Below are positions 24,201-34,966 of a DNA stretch of 64,000 bases, one piece after another (position 1 is the first letter of the stretch; each line of letters begins with the position of its first letter). The notes under the pieces are model-generated. The model saw nothing but the letters and a program-made list of their open reading frames with translations. It searched no databases and had not been told where the DNA came from. Source of the stretch: Benincasa hispida (Eukaryota > Streptophyta > Magnoliopsida > Cucurbitales > Cucurbitaceae); assembly GCF_009727055.1 (NCBI RefSeq), contig NC_052359.1, positions 8,415,733 to 8,479,732 on the forward strand. Reading direction: 5' to 3'. A program made the position numbers and the translations under genes.

Positions 24201-26628
24201 TGTTGGGGATGTCCTAAAACTCACAGTTCATAATTCATGTTAAACATTCTATAAATTATTATTGAGTAACTTATTCAATAAAGTTATTGATATTGCATTC
24301 TATTCAGAAAATCCAATAAACATATCCTTGGCTATTGTATGAATACTTTAACTTTATGTGGTGACATAAACAGGATCAAGTTATAGTATATAGCCTAAAT
24401 GGTCTATAAGTATATGGATGAAGTTGGGTATTTCAACCTTGTAACACTATTGGATGCGGCCAATTTTGTATACTGATACAAATGATGTGATCCACAAATC
24501 ATTCATGTAGAGATATGTGAGTGGGGATATCTTATGCAATGAGTTTGCATAATACTGGACCTCGAAATAGTCACTTTTCTTTATAACGACCGTTTATTGT
24601 TAAAACTGACTATTTCAAATTAAATTGACCTAAGGTAACATGATCTTAATCCTAAGCTAACTATGAACTCCTGTTTATTTTGGGATTATCTTTTGATTTG
24701 CATAGGTGAGCGTAGTCCAATAACACTGCTCAATAAGCCTCCTATTTTTGGGATAAGATCAGGTAAATAGCTGGGGACATAACTATGCAAGATGGAATTC
24801 ACTCCTACCCGACTTAGGGTCAGTAGATAGGTTGTTCTCTTAAGTGTAAGGTTGACAAAATTCCCCGTGGGTTCGGGTCCCCGTGGGGAATCCCTGGTTT
24901 GACCGGGGATGGGGTCAAACCGGGGAATTTTTTCGGGGCCCCGTCCAGGGACGGGGCGGGGACGGGGATGGTATCCCCACCCCGACCCCGACCCCGATTT
25001 TATATAGTTATATTTTTAATATTTTATAAATTTATATTTATAATATATAAAATAACTTATTTATATGTATGTTTATAATGTATACTATAGACTTATAGTG
25101 TTGTAAGCTCAATATTGAATATATAAATTCTAAATTTAAGCCTAAAAGTCAAGCCCAAACTTAAAAAATTAAAAGAAAAAAATGGAAAATCCTCGCGGGG
25201 ATCTAATAGGGGATTCCCGCGGGGAAATGGGGAATGGGGCGTCGCGGGGACCCGTTTCCCCGACGAAGAATCCCAATGGCGGGGACGGGGGCAAGGATGA
25301 GAAGGAACTTCCCCCACGGGGCCGGGGACAGGGGACCCTCCCCGCCCCCCCCGCCCGGCCCATTGCCCAACCCTACTTAAGTGTCGATGCCCAGTCTTAA
25401 ACAATAGGGCCCCACCCTCTCTTGGTAGAGAGGGATATGATTTATAAATTGTATTATAAATCAATTATTCAATAGAGGGTCAGTGGAAACTTAAGGTGCA
25501 AGATGTATTTACAGGGGTAAAACGATATTTTGACCCAACTGTAATACGAATGAATTGTGAAGGATCAACTTACTGATTATGGTTGAAATGGACAGAAACA
25601 CATCTACGGTGAGGAGAGTGCAACTACCAAGCTATAATGGTGTGCCTTGATAGTTAACAAATAGTAATTAATTCGGTTTAAAGAGTTTAACCAATTAATT
25701 ACAAATCGTTGGAGCTCATGATCTGTAGGTCCATTAGGTCCCTCTACTAGCTCATAAATTGGAATAACAAACTGAGTATTAATTGGAAGAATTTTGGAAT
25801 TAGGGTTATGAATTTGAAATGTTCAAATTCAATTTTTAGGGTTTTCAATTGATTATATTTGATACAATTAAAAACGTTTAATTTATTTAAAATTAAATGA
25901 AATTGGAGAATCAATTAATATTTAAATTATGATTTAAATATGAAATTGAATCAAATTGGTGAAATTGTTGTTTTATTAATTTAATATTAAGATATTAAAT
26001 TAATATTCTTTTAATTAAAAAGTTTAATTAAAATCAAAATTAGTTTTATTTAAATTAATTATTTTGAATTAATTTTATAAAACTAATTTAAATAAAACTG
26101 TTTTATTTAAAATAAATTTTCAATTTTTAAAAATTGGTTTTAAGTTAGTGGATTTTTCCAATTTAGAAAAATCCACTAACTACACTATAATGGAATTTCA
26201 CCAAATTTCAATTGTTTTTTGCAATTATCACCAAGTAGGTGGTATTATTCATGCAGCCCTACTATCTTGCATGATTTTAGTGTATATATACATTCTTCAT
26301 GCAGAGAAATGGGGTAGAATTTCTGGAAATTTATCTGAAGTGTTGCAGAAATAAAAACTCTCACAAACCCACCAAAATTCCTCTCCAATTCAGCTAGATT
26401 TGAGTGCTTTCACCACATATTCCTTCTTGAGCTTTGTAGAGAAGATCTTAGTGGCGGTCTTGTTGAAGTTTCAAGCTCAATCTTGGAGTATTGCTGCTGA
26501 ATTCGTGGATTAAGTCTTCAAAGGTAATGTTTGCTTCAAACCCTCTATGAATATCACTTGAATAGCATGTTTAAAACTTAAATTAAGAGTAGTTAGATTG
26601 CTTATTGATTCTGATTTATTCCGCTGCA
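24201..26628 (+). repeat. Plus-strand Tnt1-like copia LTR (copy D), probably solo
   Basis: It begins TGTTGGGGATGTCCTAAAAC and ends TTATTCCGCTGCA. Its body matches copies A and B read on the minus strand. No polypurine tract, primer site or coding region adjoins it, so it looks like a solo LTR. No clear 5-bp target duplication was found (TATGT before, TGTTA after). A 529-bp MITE is inserted at 24847-25375. Confidence 0.75.
24847..25375. mobile_element. GC-rich hAT-type MITE with 8-bp target duplication
   Basis: The 529-bp insertion is flanked by perfect 8-bp repeats CTTAAGTG (24839-24846 and 25376-25383). The related LTRs carry this site once. Ends are inverted repeats (TAAGGTTGACAA on the left; TAGGGTTGGGCAA as the complement of the right). 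Eight-base duplications and TAGGG ends point to the hAT superfamily. Both arms are rich in GGGGA/TCCCC motifs around an AT-rich middle. No transposase is encoded; GC-rich open frames here are artefacts. Confidence 0.88.
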
Positions 26629-27296
26629 TGTTATATTACTCTTTCGTATACGATAAAGCATGATTGTCTAAACGATCGAGGAGCAAGCACTGAGTATCAT
26701 ATACCGAGTGATCGAGTAGCCAGTGACTATACAATGAGCATGCTGGTTCACGCAATCGCTTAATGCGCACGCCATGCATCGAGTACCATATACTCAATGA
26801 TTGTTTACCCTGAACGTCTACGCGATCGAGTAGCCAATGCAACACGATCGAGTAAACTCTTTACTCTATTCTGTAGCATTAGCTATGCGATTGTTTAGCA
26901 AATACTACACGATCAAGTAGAACTTTTCTACACGATCGCATAACCAAATCTAAATTATCCTTTAGCCTAGGCTACATGATGCGACCAACCTTTGGTCTTC
27001 TTCCTCGAAGTGAACAACATCTCCATGCGTCTAAAGCTTCATCACGAATGAATCAAACAAGAAATTGAATGCAGACTCAATAGCAAGTTAATTTTGTCCA
27101 AAAATGCAGGGGCCTTTACAAATTAATTTATATAAAAGTAAAAGAAAGCTGAAACAGAGGCAATCTCCCCGAAACATCCATCAATTCACATGTACAACCC
27201 CATCTAACATTTACACGCATTGTGGAAGGCTTAAACCCACCAAGATTGTAAATGTAATTCAATGTATCAATGGATTTGGAATATTAGAACAACCTA
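26629..27296. other. Copia interior and older repeat DNA right of the nested LTR
   Basis: CGATCG/GATCGAGTA motifs fill 26640-26960. From about 27000 to the primer site the sequence is probably the untranslated leader of the minus-strand copia element. No protein was recognised. Confidence 0.4.
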
Positions 27297-27308
27297 GCTC
27301 TAATACCA
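27297..27308 (-). other. Primer-binding site (tRNA-Met type) of the minus-strand copia element
   Basis: On the minus strand it reads TGGTATTAGAGC, one base from the usual TGGTATCAGAGC that pairs with initiator tRNA-Met. It sits two bases inside the 5' LTR, where reverse transcription would begin. Confidence 0.78.
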
Positions 27309-27310
27309 AT

Positions 27311-29338
27311 TGAAAGAACTCTAAATCTAGAGAACCAGTGAACGGAAGCAGATCATTTCAAACTCCAATGTGAAAGAACATAAACATTTACAATCAAATA
27401 GAAACAGTTATGCATTAAAGACTAAATTACAACATGCTTCTTAATTAAAAAAAAAGATCGAGTACAATACCTTGAAGAACCCTTTTCTTCACGTATTTCC
27501 TCAATCAAACTCATATACGTTGAACAGCACGAACACAACGAGAAAACTCAGCAAACAACACATACTAAAATATCCTCGATCACCATCAAATATAACTCGA
27601 TCCTCGACCTTAGAACATAATTGGACACCACAACTCAATTACCTTGGTATTCTCAGTGTGAGAATCCAGAAGTTGTGGGCTTTATATGGATTTGGATAGA
27701 GGAATGAAGGAACTAGACAGTCGAGTATGTGATAAAAGGAATAAGCCTATCGTATAGACTTGAGTACTCGATCGTTTAGTAAGTGACTAACTATCGTATA
27801 GTAAACTCGATGACTATCGTTTACTCTCTCGAATATGAAAACGATCACTTGATGCGTGTGTCTTGTGTTATGAAAATGAAAAATTCTTGTTCACTTTATC
27901 CATCATTTGCCATAAATCATGCATAACCAACCACTAAGTCGGTTATTGGAGAAAACAAAATCAATTATCTCATAATTAATTATTTATAAATAAATATAAT
28001 AACTAACTTATCATATTATATTTATAACCTATAGTTTTAATATTTCATCATATGAAACATATAAACCATAGTTCTTTTTCTCCTTTATGGCATTTAATAT
28101 AAATCATATTTATATTAATTCCTCAAATCAAATAACAGTGTATCAAATACATTAAATCAATTATATCATATATAATTGAATCAATTTAATTATATCATAT
28201 ATAATCAAATTCCCTTTTGTTAATTTGAACATTTTAAACTAACTCAAAAACTGATTCTCAACTTGAATCCATTGAGCTACTAAGAGAACCTTATGGACCT
28301 GTAGCTTGAAGCTCCAATGGTACATGAATAACTGACTAAACTCTTTAATCACAAAATCCACCATTCATTAATTGTCAGGCACTCCGCTAAAGACCGACAG
28401 CTAAATTGTTCGCACTACAAATATATTTGTATGTCTATTGGATATAACCAATCAATAGTACAATGACCATTCACAAATCGATCTTAAGTACAGCTAGGTC
28501 AATTTACTGTTTTGCCCCTGTAGTTACATCTAACTCCTTAAGTACCATTGATTCCTCTAATGAACAATACATCATAGTCCCACTATGACTAAACCCTTCT
28601 CGGGCCAAGAGAAGGTGTAGCGTCATATTGTTCAAGCCCAGAATCAACTCTTCAGGGAGCAATTTATCTACTTACCCTTGCTTCGGAAAAGAAGTGAATT
28701 CTGTCTTCTGTAGTTGAGTTCCCAACTCCCCAATCAGAAAAATCCCCAAAATGGTAGGTTTGAGTCGGTGATCTGGCCACTCGCACCTATGCAAATCAAA
28801 GAACTACCCTCATAAGCAAAAGTTCACAACTAACTCAGGATTAAGATCATGTTACCTATGGTCATCCTAGTGAAATGAAAGTCTCTGTTATGAACGGCAC
28901 TATATAACGAGACTAAACATTTCGTGGTCCGATCTTATACAAACTCTTTTGCATAGAGTATCCCCGCTCACATGTCTAATACACGAATGATCAGGATCAG
29001 ATCATTTGTAGCACTTTACAACATTGGTAATACCTACAAAGTGGGCCACACTCGTAGTGTCACCAGGATAAGGTTTCCCTCCTTTATCCATATACTACTG
29101 ACCATTTAGGTTATAACTTAAAGCACAATCCACTTGTATGTCTCCACATACATGCTTAGGTTACAACGATAACCAGAGATCTTAGTTTATTGGTTTGTGG
29201 TTAATGCAACTAAAATATCTCATATTTCATAGATTGAAACGAATAAAATATCTCATATTATAAATCACAAAACTGTTTGTTGATACATGTGTTTACAAAC
29301 TACAGGACCCTACGAGATTAGGGACATCAACCCCAACA
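27311..29338 (-). repeat. 5' LTR of the minus-strand copia element
   Basis: It matches 19480-21389 from TGTTGGGGTTGATG (29338, minus strand) to the end at 27311, next to the primer site. The LTR pair differs by scattered substitutions and some indels, so the insertion is not recent. Confidence 0.85.
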
Positions 29339-30999
29339 GTTTCTCCTAGGGTTGATAAGCCTTTCCTATTGGGGTTAACCCTGTGGAAATAATAACCATG
29401 TTTAGTCATTGCCTTTAATCCTTATGTGAGATTAACTCACGTAAATAAGCTTAACATTTAACTTATAGCATCCTTTTCAAGCTCAACGCATACCTTCTTA
29501 TGCAGTTAATATTTATATTTTTCTTGAGTTATATTTCTAGGTTATACATCCACAAGACCATCCAAGCGCCCATCATATGCCTCATGCGCTCGTCCAGCCA
29601 CGTGCCAACACACGCTCCATGCGGCCCTTGCTCTCAAGCACTCGACTCGCAGATTCACGCCTCCTCTCGTGAACAACCGAGTGCCCTTACCCGTGCAATA
29701 CCTTGCGTTAACCACAGTGCATCCCTTGCACGTGACTTAGCCCTTCGCGCTCGCGTTCAACCAGCATCACCATCTGGCCTTTCAAGCTACTTGTTTGTTC
29801 AACCTAAGCAACTGCCTGTTTATTCAAACCAAAATTCCAGATTCATCTTTGAGCTCGAATAACTTATTTTCTAAACTTTTCTTGGAAAATTTCCTTTTAT
29901 AAACTTGTTTAAAAACATCTTAACTTGCTTATCTTAAAATTTAGGCTCTGAATTCCTCTTTGTTTGGCTGGAATTCTTCAATAATCACCACTGGCTCAGA
30001 TTCATCCGAGAGCTTGACCTTCTTAAGATTTTCTTCAAATGCCAACTTGAATCCATAGGAAATTTCTTCTAGCAGTCCTGGTGCTGTAACTACACTCAAC
30101 ATACATTCAAATGGCTCTAAAATCACTGCAATAGCATGAGTAATTTGCTTAAACCTACTTCCTGAATTGATGCTTTCCTTTTATACTAAACACTGCATGC
30201 CTCTTTTAAATCTTAGACTGCCAACTCAGCCACTAAATGGGATTAGTTCCCTTAATTTCAACAACTGACCCACTAAAGTGGGTGACTAAGTTGTGTCACC
30301 ATTTAACCAATGCAAGCTTCACCATGAACTCACCATCACATGGCACATTTCAACGGACAGCCATTCGCCATGCATAGCGTCAACGCATCATGTGCTCATC
30401 ACTTGGCAGGATGGTTAATGCATGACCTTACTTTGACACTCGCGGCCAAATTCCCTCAATCTTACACGTCATTGACTCTTCAACCGAAGAATAGACCAAT
30501 GCCCAACGCCAAGGCCCCACCTTACCAATGCATAGTTCATGGCCAATGCATGCAATGCCTACGGCCAGCACTTAGCCGTTTCTTTCTTGTCTAACACCCT
30601 ACAAGCGCCCAATTAACCTCACTGAGACATGGCTTGGTTAGCGCATTGCTCATGCTTCAACACATGGCTTCACTCTCGATCATACTTAGCCTCATGGCTA
30701 ATGCCTTTCATGCACCTAAATAACCTCCATGAGCATAGTTGTCGTGAACTAGGCCACATCCTTCAACGTATGGGCTATCAATGCATGGTACATCTAACTT
30801 CCACACTTAGCCAAATTTCCTCACCTAATGTCTCAATGCCAATGCTATCCGAGAGCCTTGTTTCTCCTTTCTTAGAACTTTTCCTTCTTCTTTATCATTC
30901 TCAAGTTTTCCCTACAAATATTACATTAACTTATACTTAAATTTAATTAACATACTAATTATCATACTTAATTAGGAAAAATAGGGTTCGGGGTTTACA
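29339..30999 (-). repeat. Probable gypsy LTR, right piece (LTR start)
   Basis: On the minus strand it starts TGTAAACCCCGAACCC at 30999, with an adjacent purine tract (AAAGGAGA, 31000-31007). This is the usual start of a plant gypsy LTR next to its polypurine tract. It contains a GC-richer part (29570-29790, 30340-30800) whose open frames show no recognisable protein. It is split from its other pieces by the copia insertion ending at 29338. Confidence 0.5.
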
Positions 31000-31514
31000 T
31001 CTCCTTTAACCCTTCCATCGAGTTGGCAACAACAAGCATAAAAAAAATCCAATGGGAACAAGAGATTGAACCTTGCAGCTTGACTTCTTTCTTTTACTTT
31101 GCATTCTCATTCACTATCTCATTTGATTGAACTAAGATTATATGTATCAAGACTTATTTCTTTAATTAAATCTCAATCTCAATCATTCTTCACATCTCCA
31201 TCTATTAATTTTCTAAGTATTTATGTATGTGAATCTTCTGACTTGATAAGTGCATAACTTTGTTCCACCTAATCAATTGATTGAAGTGAAAAAGTAATTA
31301 GTTACTCGAGAGAGTTTCTACTTGTTGAACGCATCAAGTTAGGGCGTGAGTAGTCTTAGAGATAAAATTATTCATGTCATTCATCTGTCCATTTTAATTA
31401 ACTCATGCAACTTAGAGATAGGATAAGTGTGGCATCCGCATCAAGAGATGTTGAACATAAAGTAAATAACAGACTTTCAACGCATCACACTTATCTTTAG
31501 ATTTTAGCAGGCAT
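31000..31514. other. Repeat DNA left of the solo Athila-like LTR
   Basis: Non-coding. It is contiguous with 33440 onward if the LTR 31515-33434 is removed. It is probably the interior of an older retroelement; no protein domain is visible. Confidence 0.4.
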
Positions 31515-33434
31515 GGTACGCTTAATTTGATGTTGTCTAAATAAGCATATGGACAGTGATGAATGATGGACCATACAAGCTCATGCTGCCATAAACTTGA
31601 TGACTTGAAAGATGGAAATGGAATATGGATGTTGTGTTGTGCTTATTCAGACTTTATGCGATACTACTTCTAGATGTGTGCGTTATTAATGGAATGCTTG
31701 TAGTAATGCTATGCGTTGTCACAAGTTTCCTTGCATTGAAACCAAGTATAATTTCACCGCAAGTTTCTCGGAGTGGTCCGAGGTCGAACACAGGGATTGC
31801 TTAGTTAATGCACTACATTTGTGATATATGCGACCGGTTTTTACAATTAATAAAAGATTGGTTTGTACATGAATTTAAATTGTGATAAAGTAAAATTGTG
31901 CGGTAAAGTAAACTTGCGTTAATAAAATAAAGTGCATAAAAGTAAACCTAAGCTATTATGATACAAGATATAGGATACATGATACATGATACTGAGTTTG
32001 AGACTGACTATGAAGATTATACAAAGGGTCGTGTTATGCGGTGGCAAGTCTTTATATATGAAATAGAAATAGAAAAGGAAACTAGTATAAACATCGCAAG
32101 TTATTAATTGTGTTAAAGACATAACTACAGTTCCACTTTCCCTTGGCGTACACCTCTCGGTGATCGGCTGTGTTCCCACATCTCTGTGGTGAAACATGGA
32201 TGAACGTAATGAACGCAAGGTTGCTTCCATTTCTAGAAGTACTTCTTGCTTTAGTTAACATATTCTTCCAACCTTCTCTCGACAGGAGGAATAACATCTT
32301 CACTTATGCTCTCACAGGTGAAGATGTCGTCTAGCATGCTTTAGCTAAAAATGTTTATTTCCTTAACCTAATTGATTTACTTGCTCAATTTGTAATAATT
32401 ACCAAGGGATTAAGAAAGCATCATGGAGAAAGCAATTTACAGATGAACAGAAATAGACAGAAAGATGGAGATGGAAATGATCATGACATTCAATACTAAT
32501 ATTTAGCGTCTGATACATGGTGTGAATGATAGACTAAGAAGATGAATACAATTAATAATAAAGAGATAGAAACAAATACAGAAGAGTGCCAATGTCTTGA
32601 CACAGATCTAGATGGTGGATTTGCTTACCGGCATATGGAATGGATGAAGAGAAGAGTTTCCCTCTCAGGCGTGCTCGTCCAATAGAAATGACCTTGATAC
32701 AGAGCTTCAACGGCGGGGATTGAAAGAATTTGCTCTGAGACTCACCTCTCAGCCTTGTCTCTTAAATTTTCCCAGATCTTCTCTAATCAGGCTCTTCATA
32801 CCAGTCTCTCTTTCAATATACAAATATCAAAATATGCCCGTATAAAGTATATCTTCCAATAGAATTTCAGAGGCTATTTATAGGCTCAGCTTTGACTTTC
32901 TGTAGTGTGGATCCCACTTTATTGTTATGGCAATTCCGGAAATGGTAGAGTGAATATTCTTTCTGCTACACAATCCATCCTGTCAGAAATGCACAACGGT
33001 CAGTTGTACATGTGTCTGAATCCTCTGCAATTGTGTTTCTCTTTACATCTTCGATCGTTTGCCCGCATGCGGTGTTGTTTTTTATTACCACATGCAGTTG
33101 AGATTGCATTGATCACTTAGCTCTTGATCGATTGTCACATGAGTCGTCATTGCGTTAATCGTCTATTCATTTCTGAATGATTGGCGCAATGCGACGTAGA
33201 TGCGTTGTTCAGATTATCTTGAGCCATGAACACATGCGGTGACTTGATTTCCTGCAAAACATACTTGAAATATTCTCTTCTACCATCGCAATGGTGTTAG
33301 TGGGTGTATTGACGACAATTTATAATTCTTGCATTTCTTAGCTAATTTCTCTACAATTGACGCAACTTTCCTTTCTTTTGGCCGCAATATCTAAATAAAG
33401 TAGTATAAATAACTTGTATTTCTACAAGTTATCA
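31515..33434 (-). repeat. Solo Athila-like LTR, minus strand (copy 2)
   Basis: On the minus strand it starts TGATAACTTGTAGAAATAC at 33434, has a TATA box (CCTATAAATAG, 32884-32874) about 550 bp in, and ends near 31515. Perfect 5-bp repeats GGCAT flank it (31510-31514 and 33435-33439). Near its 3' end it has the CCCTGTGTTCGACCTCGGAC segment common at the ends of plant Athila/Tat-type LTRs. No internal coding DNA is attached. If the flanks are right, the terminal base of the CA end has mutated. Confidence 0.7.
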
Positions 33435-33439
33435 GGCAT

Positions 33440-34578
33440 CTGCACCATTTTTGTTTCATTGTCATTGTGCTTACATAGGCTTGTTGTTCCCACTAGGAAA
33501 TTAATGCATATCATCTATGCTTGATCCAATCATCCACGAACCTTTTTCCCTCTTTCTGAACTCCTATTACCCTCTTGCATGTGTGCCAATAGTTTAATAT
33601 ACATAACCAACGCATATCAAACAATTAGGAAACTTCTGCAATAGATCCAAAGACCAAACCTGCATTAGTGTACTCTAAAGTCCCTACGTTCAACTTTGGG
33701 CTTACCAAGACACTTAAATTAGATTTATACTTGTGTCTAACTTAAGAGAAATTGTATGCACTAGCAAGGTGTCACGGACATAAATCTATCATCAATCTAA
33801 CGCATAGCATCATCTTCATACCAAGAGATAGATTAAACACCTTTTTCATAATCATTTATTCTTATCATCATTTATCTTCAAAAGTATAAACACGATTGAA
33901 ACAACAACATTTGGTAGTCATGGTTTGTTGAAAAAGAGAGATGTTATGTTAATGTCTTCGTTAGTGAGTTTTGTTATGGTTGGTAGTCATGTTGTTTTTG
34001 GATTTATAATTAATGTGCTAGAAGACTTAAATGAATGTATTGGAAATAATGTTGGTGATAAGTAGTCTTTAGTTTTGAGATTGGAACATGTGGCTTATAA
34101 ATAGCTTTGTTGTTGATAAGTTCATGGTTTCATGTTTTTAGTTTTGATATCAAATTCTTATTTTCATGTTTGGGTTGTTAAATTGTTAAATTGTTAGCTT
34201 AGATTGTTAAATTGTTTATGGCTACTATAGCCCAATTTTGTGTTAGTGCCTTTTCTTTTAAATTTGACAAGCTTGCTTGTTTGGATTCATAAAATTTGTT
34301 TATGATTTTCATTAAGTTGTTTGTGTTTATAAGTATAAATTTTCCTGAAGAAATGAAGAAATAATTTTAAAATATCTCATTTAGTGAAAACATCATGTTA
34401 AATAATCTATTGAACTTTTGTCGTGATGTTTACCTCTTAACTGTAGTTTTCGATTTGCTAAGAAAATGCATGCTTTTTTTTCAAGATAAAACTCCAAATT
34501 GGCAGGATTTTTTTGGTGCGACGAGATTCGATTGCGTGATTATTTTAGTTTAGTTGTGCAATTATTTTAGGTTTGTTT

Positions 34579-34579
<1 letters not shown>
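33440..34579. other. AT-rich repeat DNA, no gene seen
   Basis: The first 450 bp look like retroelement interior and continue the sequence left of the solo LTR. From about 33900 it is plain AT-rich DNA. No coding segment or RNA gene was recognised. Confidence 0.45.
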
Positions 34580-34618
<39 letters not shown>

Positions 34619-34636
34619 NNNNNNNNNNNNNNNNNN
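34580..34636. other. Poly-T run followed by an 18-N assembly gap
   Basis: A run of 39 T (34580-34618) ends in 18 undetermined bases (34619-34636). The true length of the run and of any missing DNA is unknown. Confidence 0.98.
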
Positions 34637-34966
34637 CTGGATGTATCTATATGACCTTCCAAAGTAGACAACCAACTCTTTCTTGATCTTTAGACTTTAG
34701 AGCTTTATGTATATATTGATCAATATAAATTGTTGATAGGTTAGTTAAACAATTTGTCACTTTCTTCGTTGTGAATTAGTTAATTTTTGTGTTTGTTTAA
34801 AGTTGAGTTGTATATATAATAGCAATTAAGATTTTATTTTGTGCATGTATAGATAAAAGAAAAATATTATTGATTTGCATGTACGTAAGCAAAAAAAAGT
34901 ATATGCATATTTATTTTTTCAATTCAAAACCATGACAGACATTGATTCTCTATTTTTAGACGTCTG
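34637..34966. other. AT-rich spacer, no gene seen
   Basis: No coding or repeat structure was recognised between the gap and the copia LTR at 34967. Confidence 0.5.

Larger units (their letters stand above)
19480..29338 (-). mobile_element. Complete but decayed Tnt1-like copia element, minus strand, with nested insertions
   Basis: Two long similar LTRs (19480-21389 and 27311-29338) face the same way and bound a 5.9-kb interior. A purine tract of the AAGTGAGAGAT type next to 21389 and a tRNA-Met-type primer site next to 27311 identify the 3' and 5' ends. The flanking bases GTTCC (19475-19479) and GTTTC (29339-29343) match at four of five positions, a probable target-site duplication. Only RNase H and reverse transcriptase remain (21410-23036). 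The gag and integrase part is missing or displaced by other repeats, including the plus-strand LTR 24201-26628. Confidence 0.8.

Noticed and set aside
25093..25464. Pro/Gly/Arg-rich frames (up to 123 codons) on both strands
   Set aside because: They read through the GC-rich MITE and the LTR edge; the bias comes from GGGGA repeats.
29500..30940. Frames of 61-120 codons in the 29.5-30.9 kb region
   Set aside because: The GC-richer part of a probable gypsy LTR; no known domain, and flanking frames disagree.
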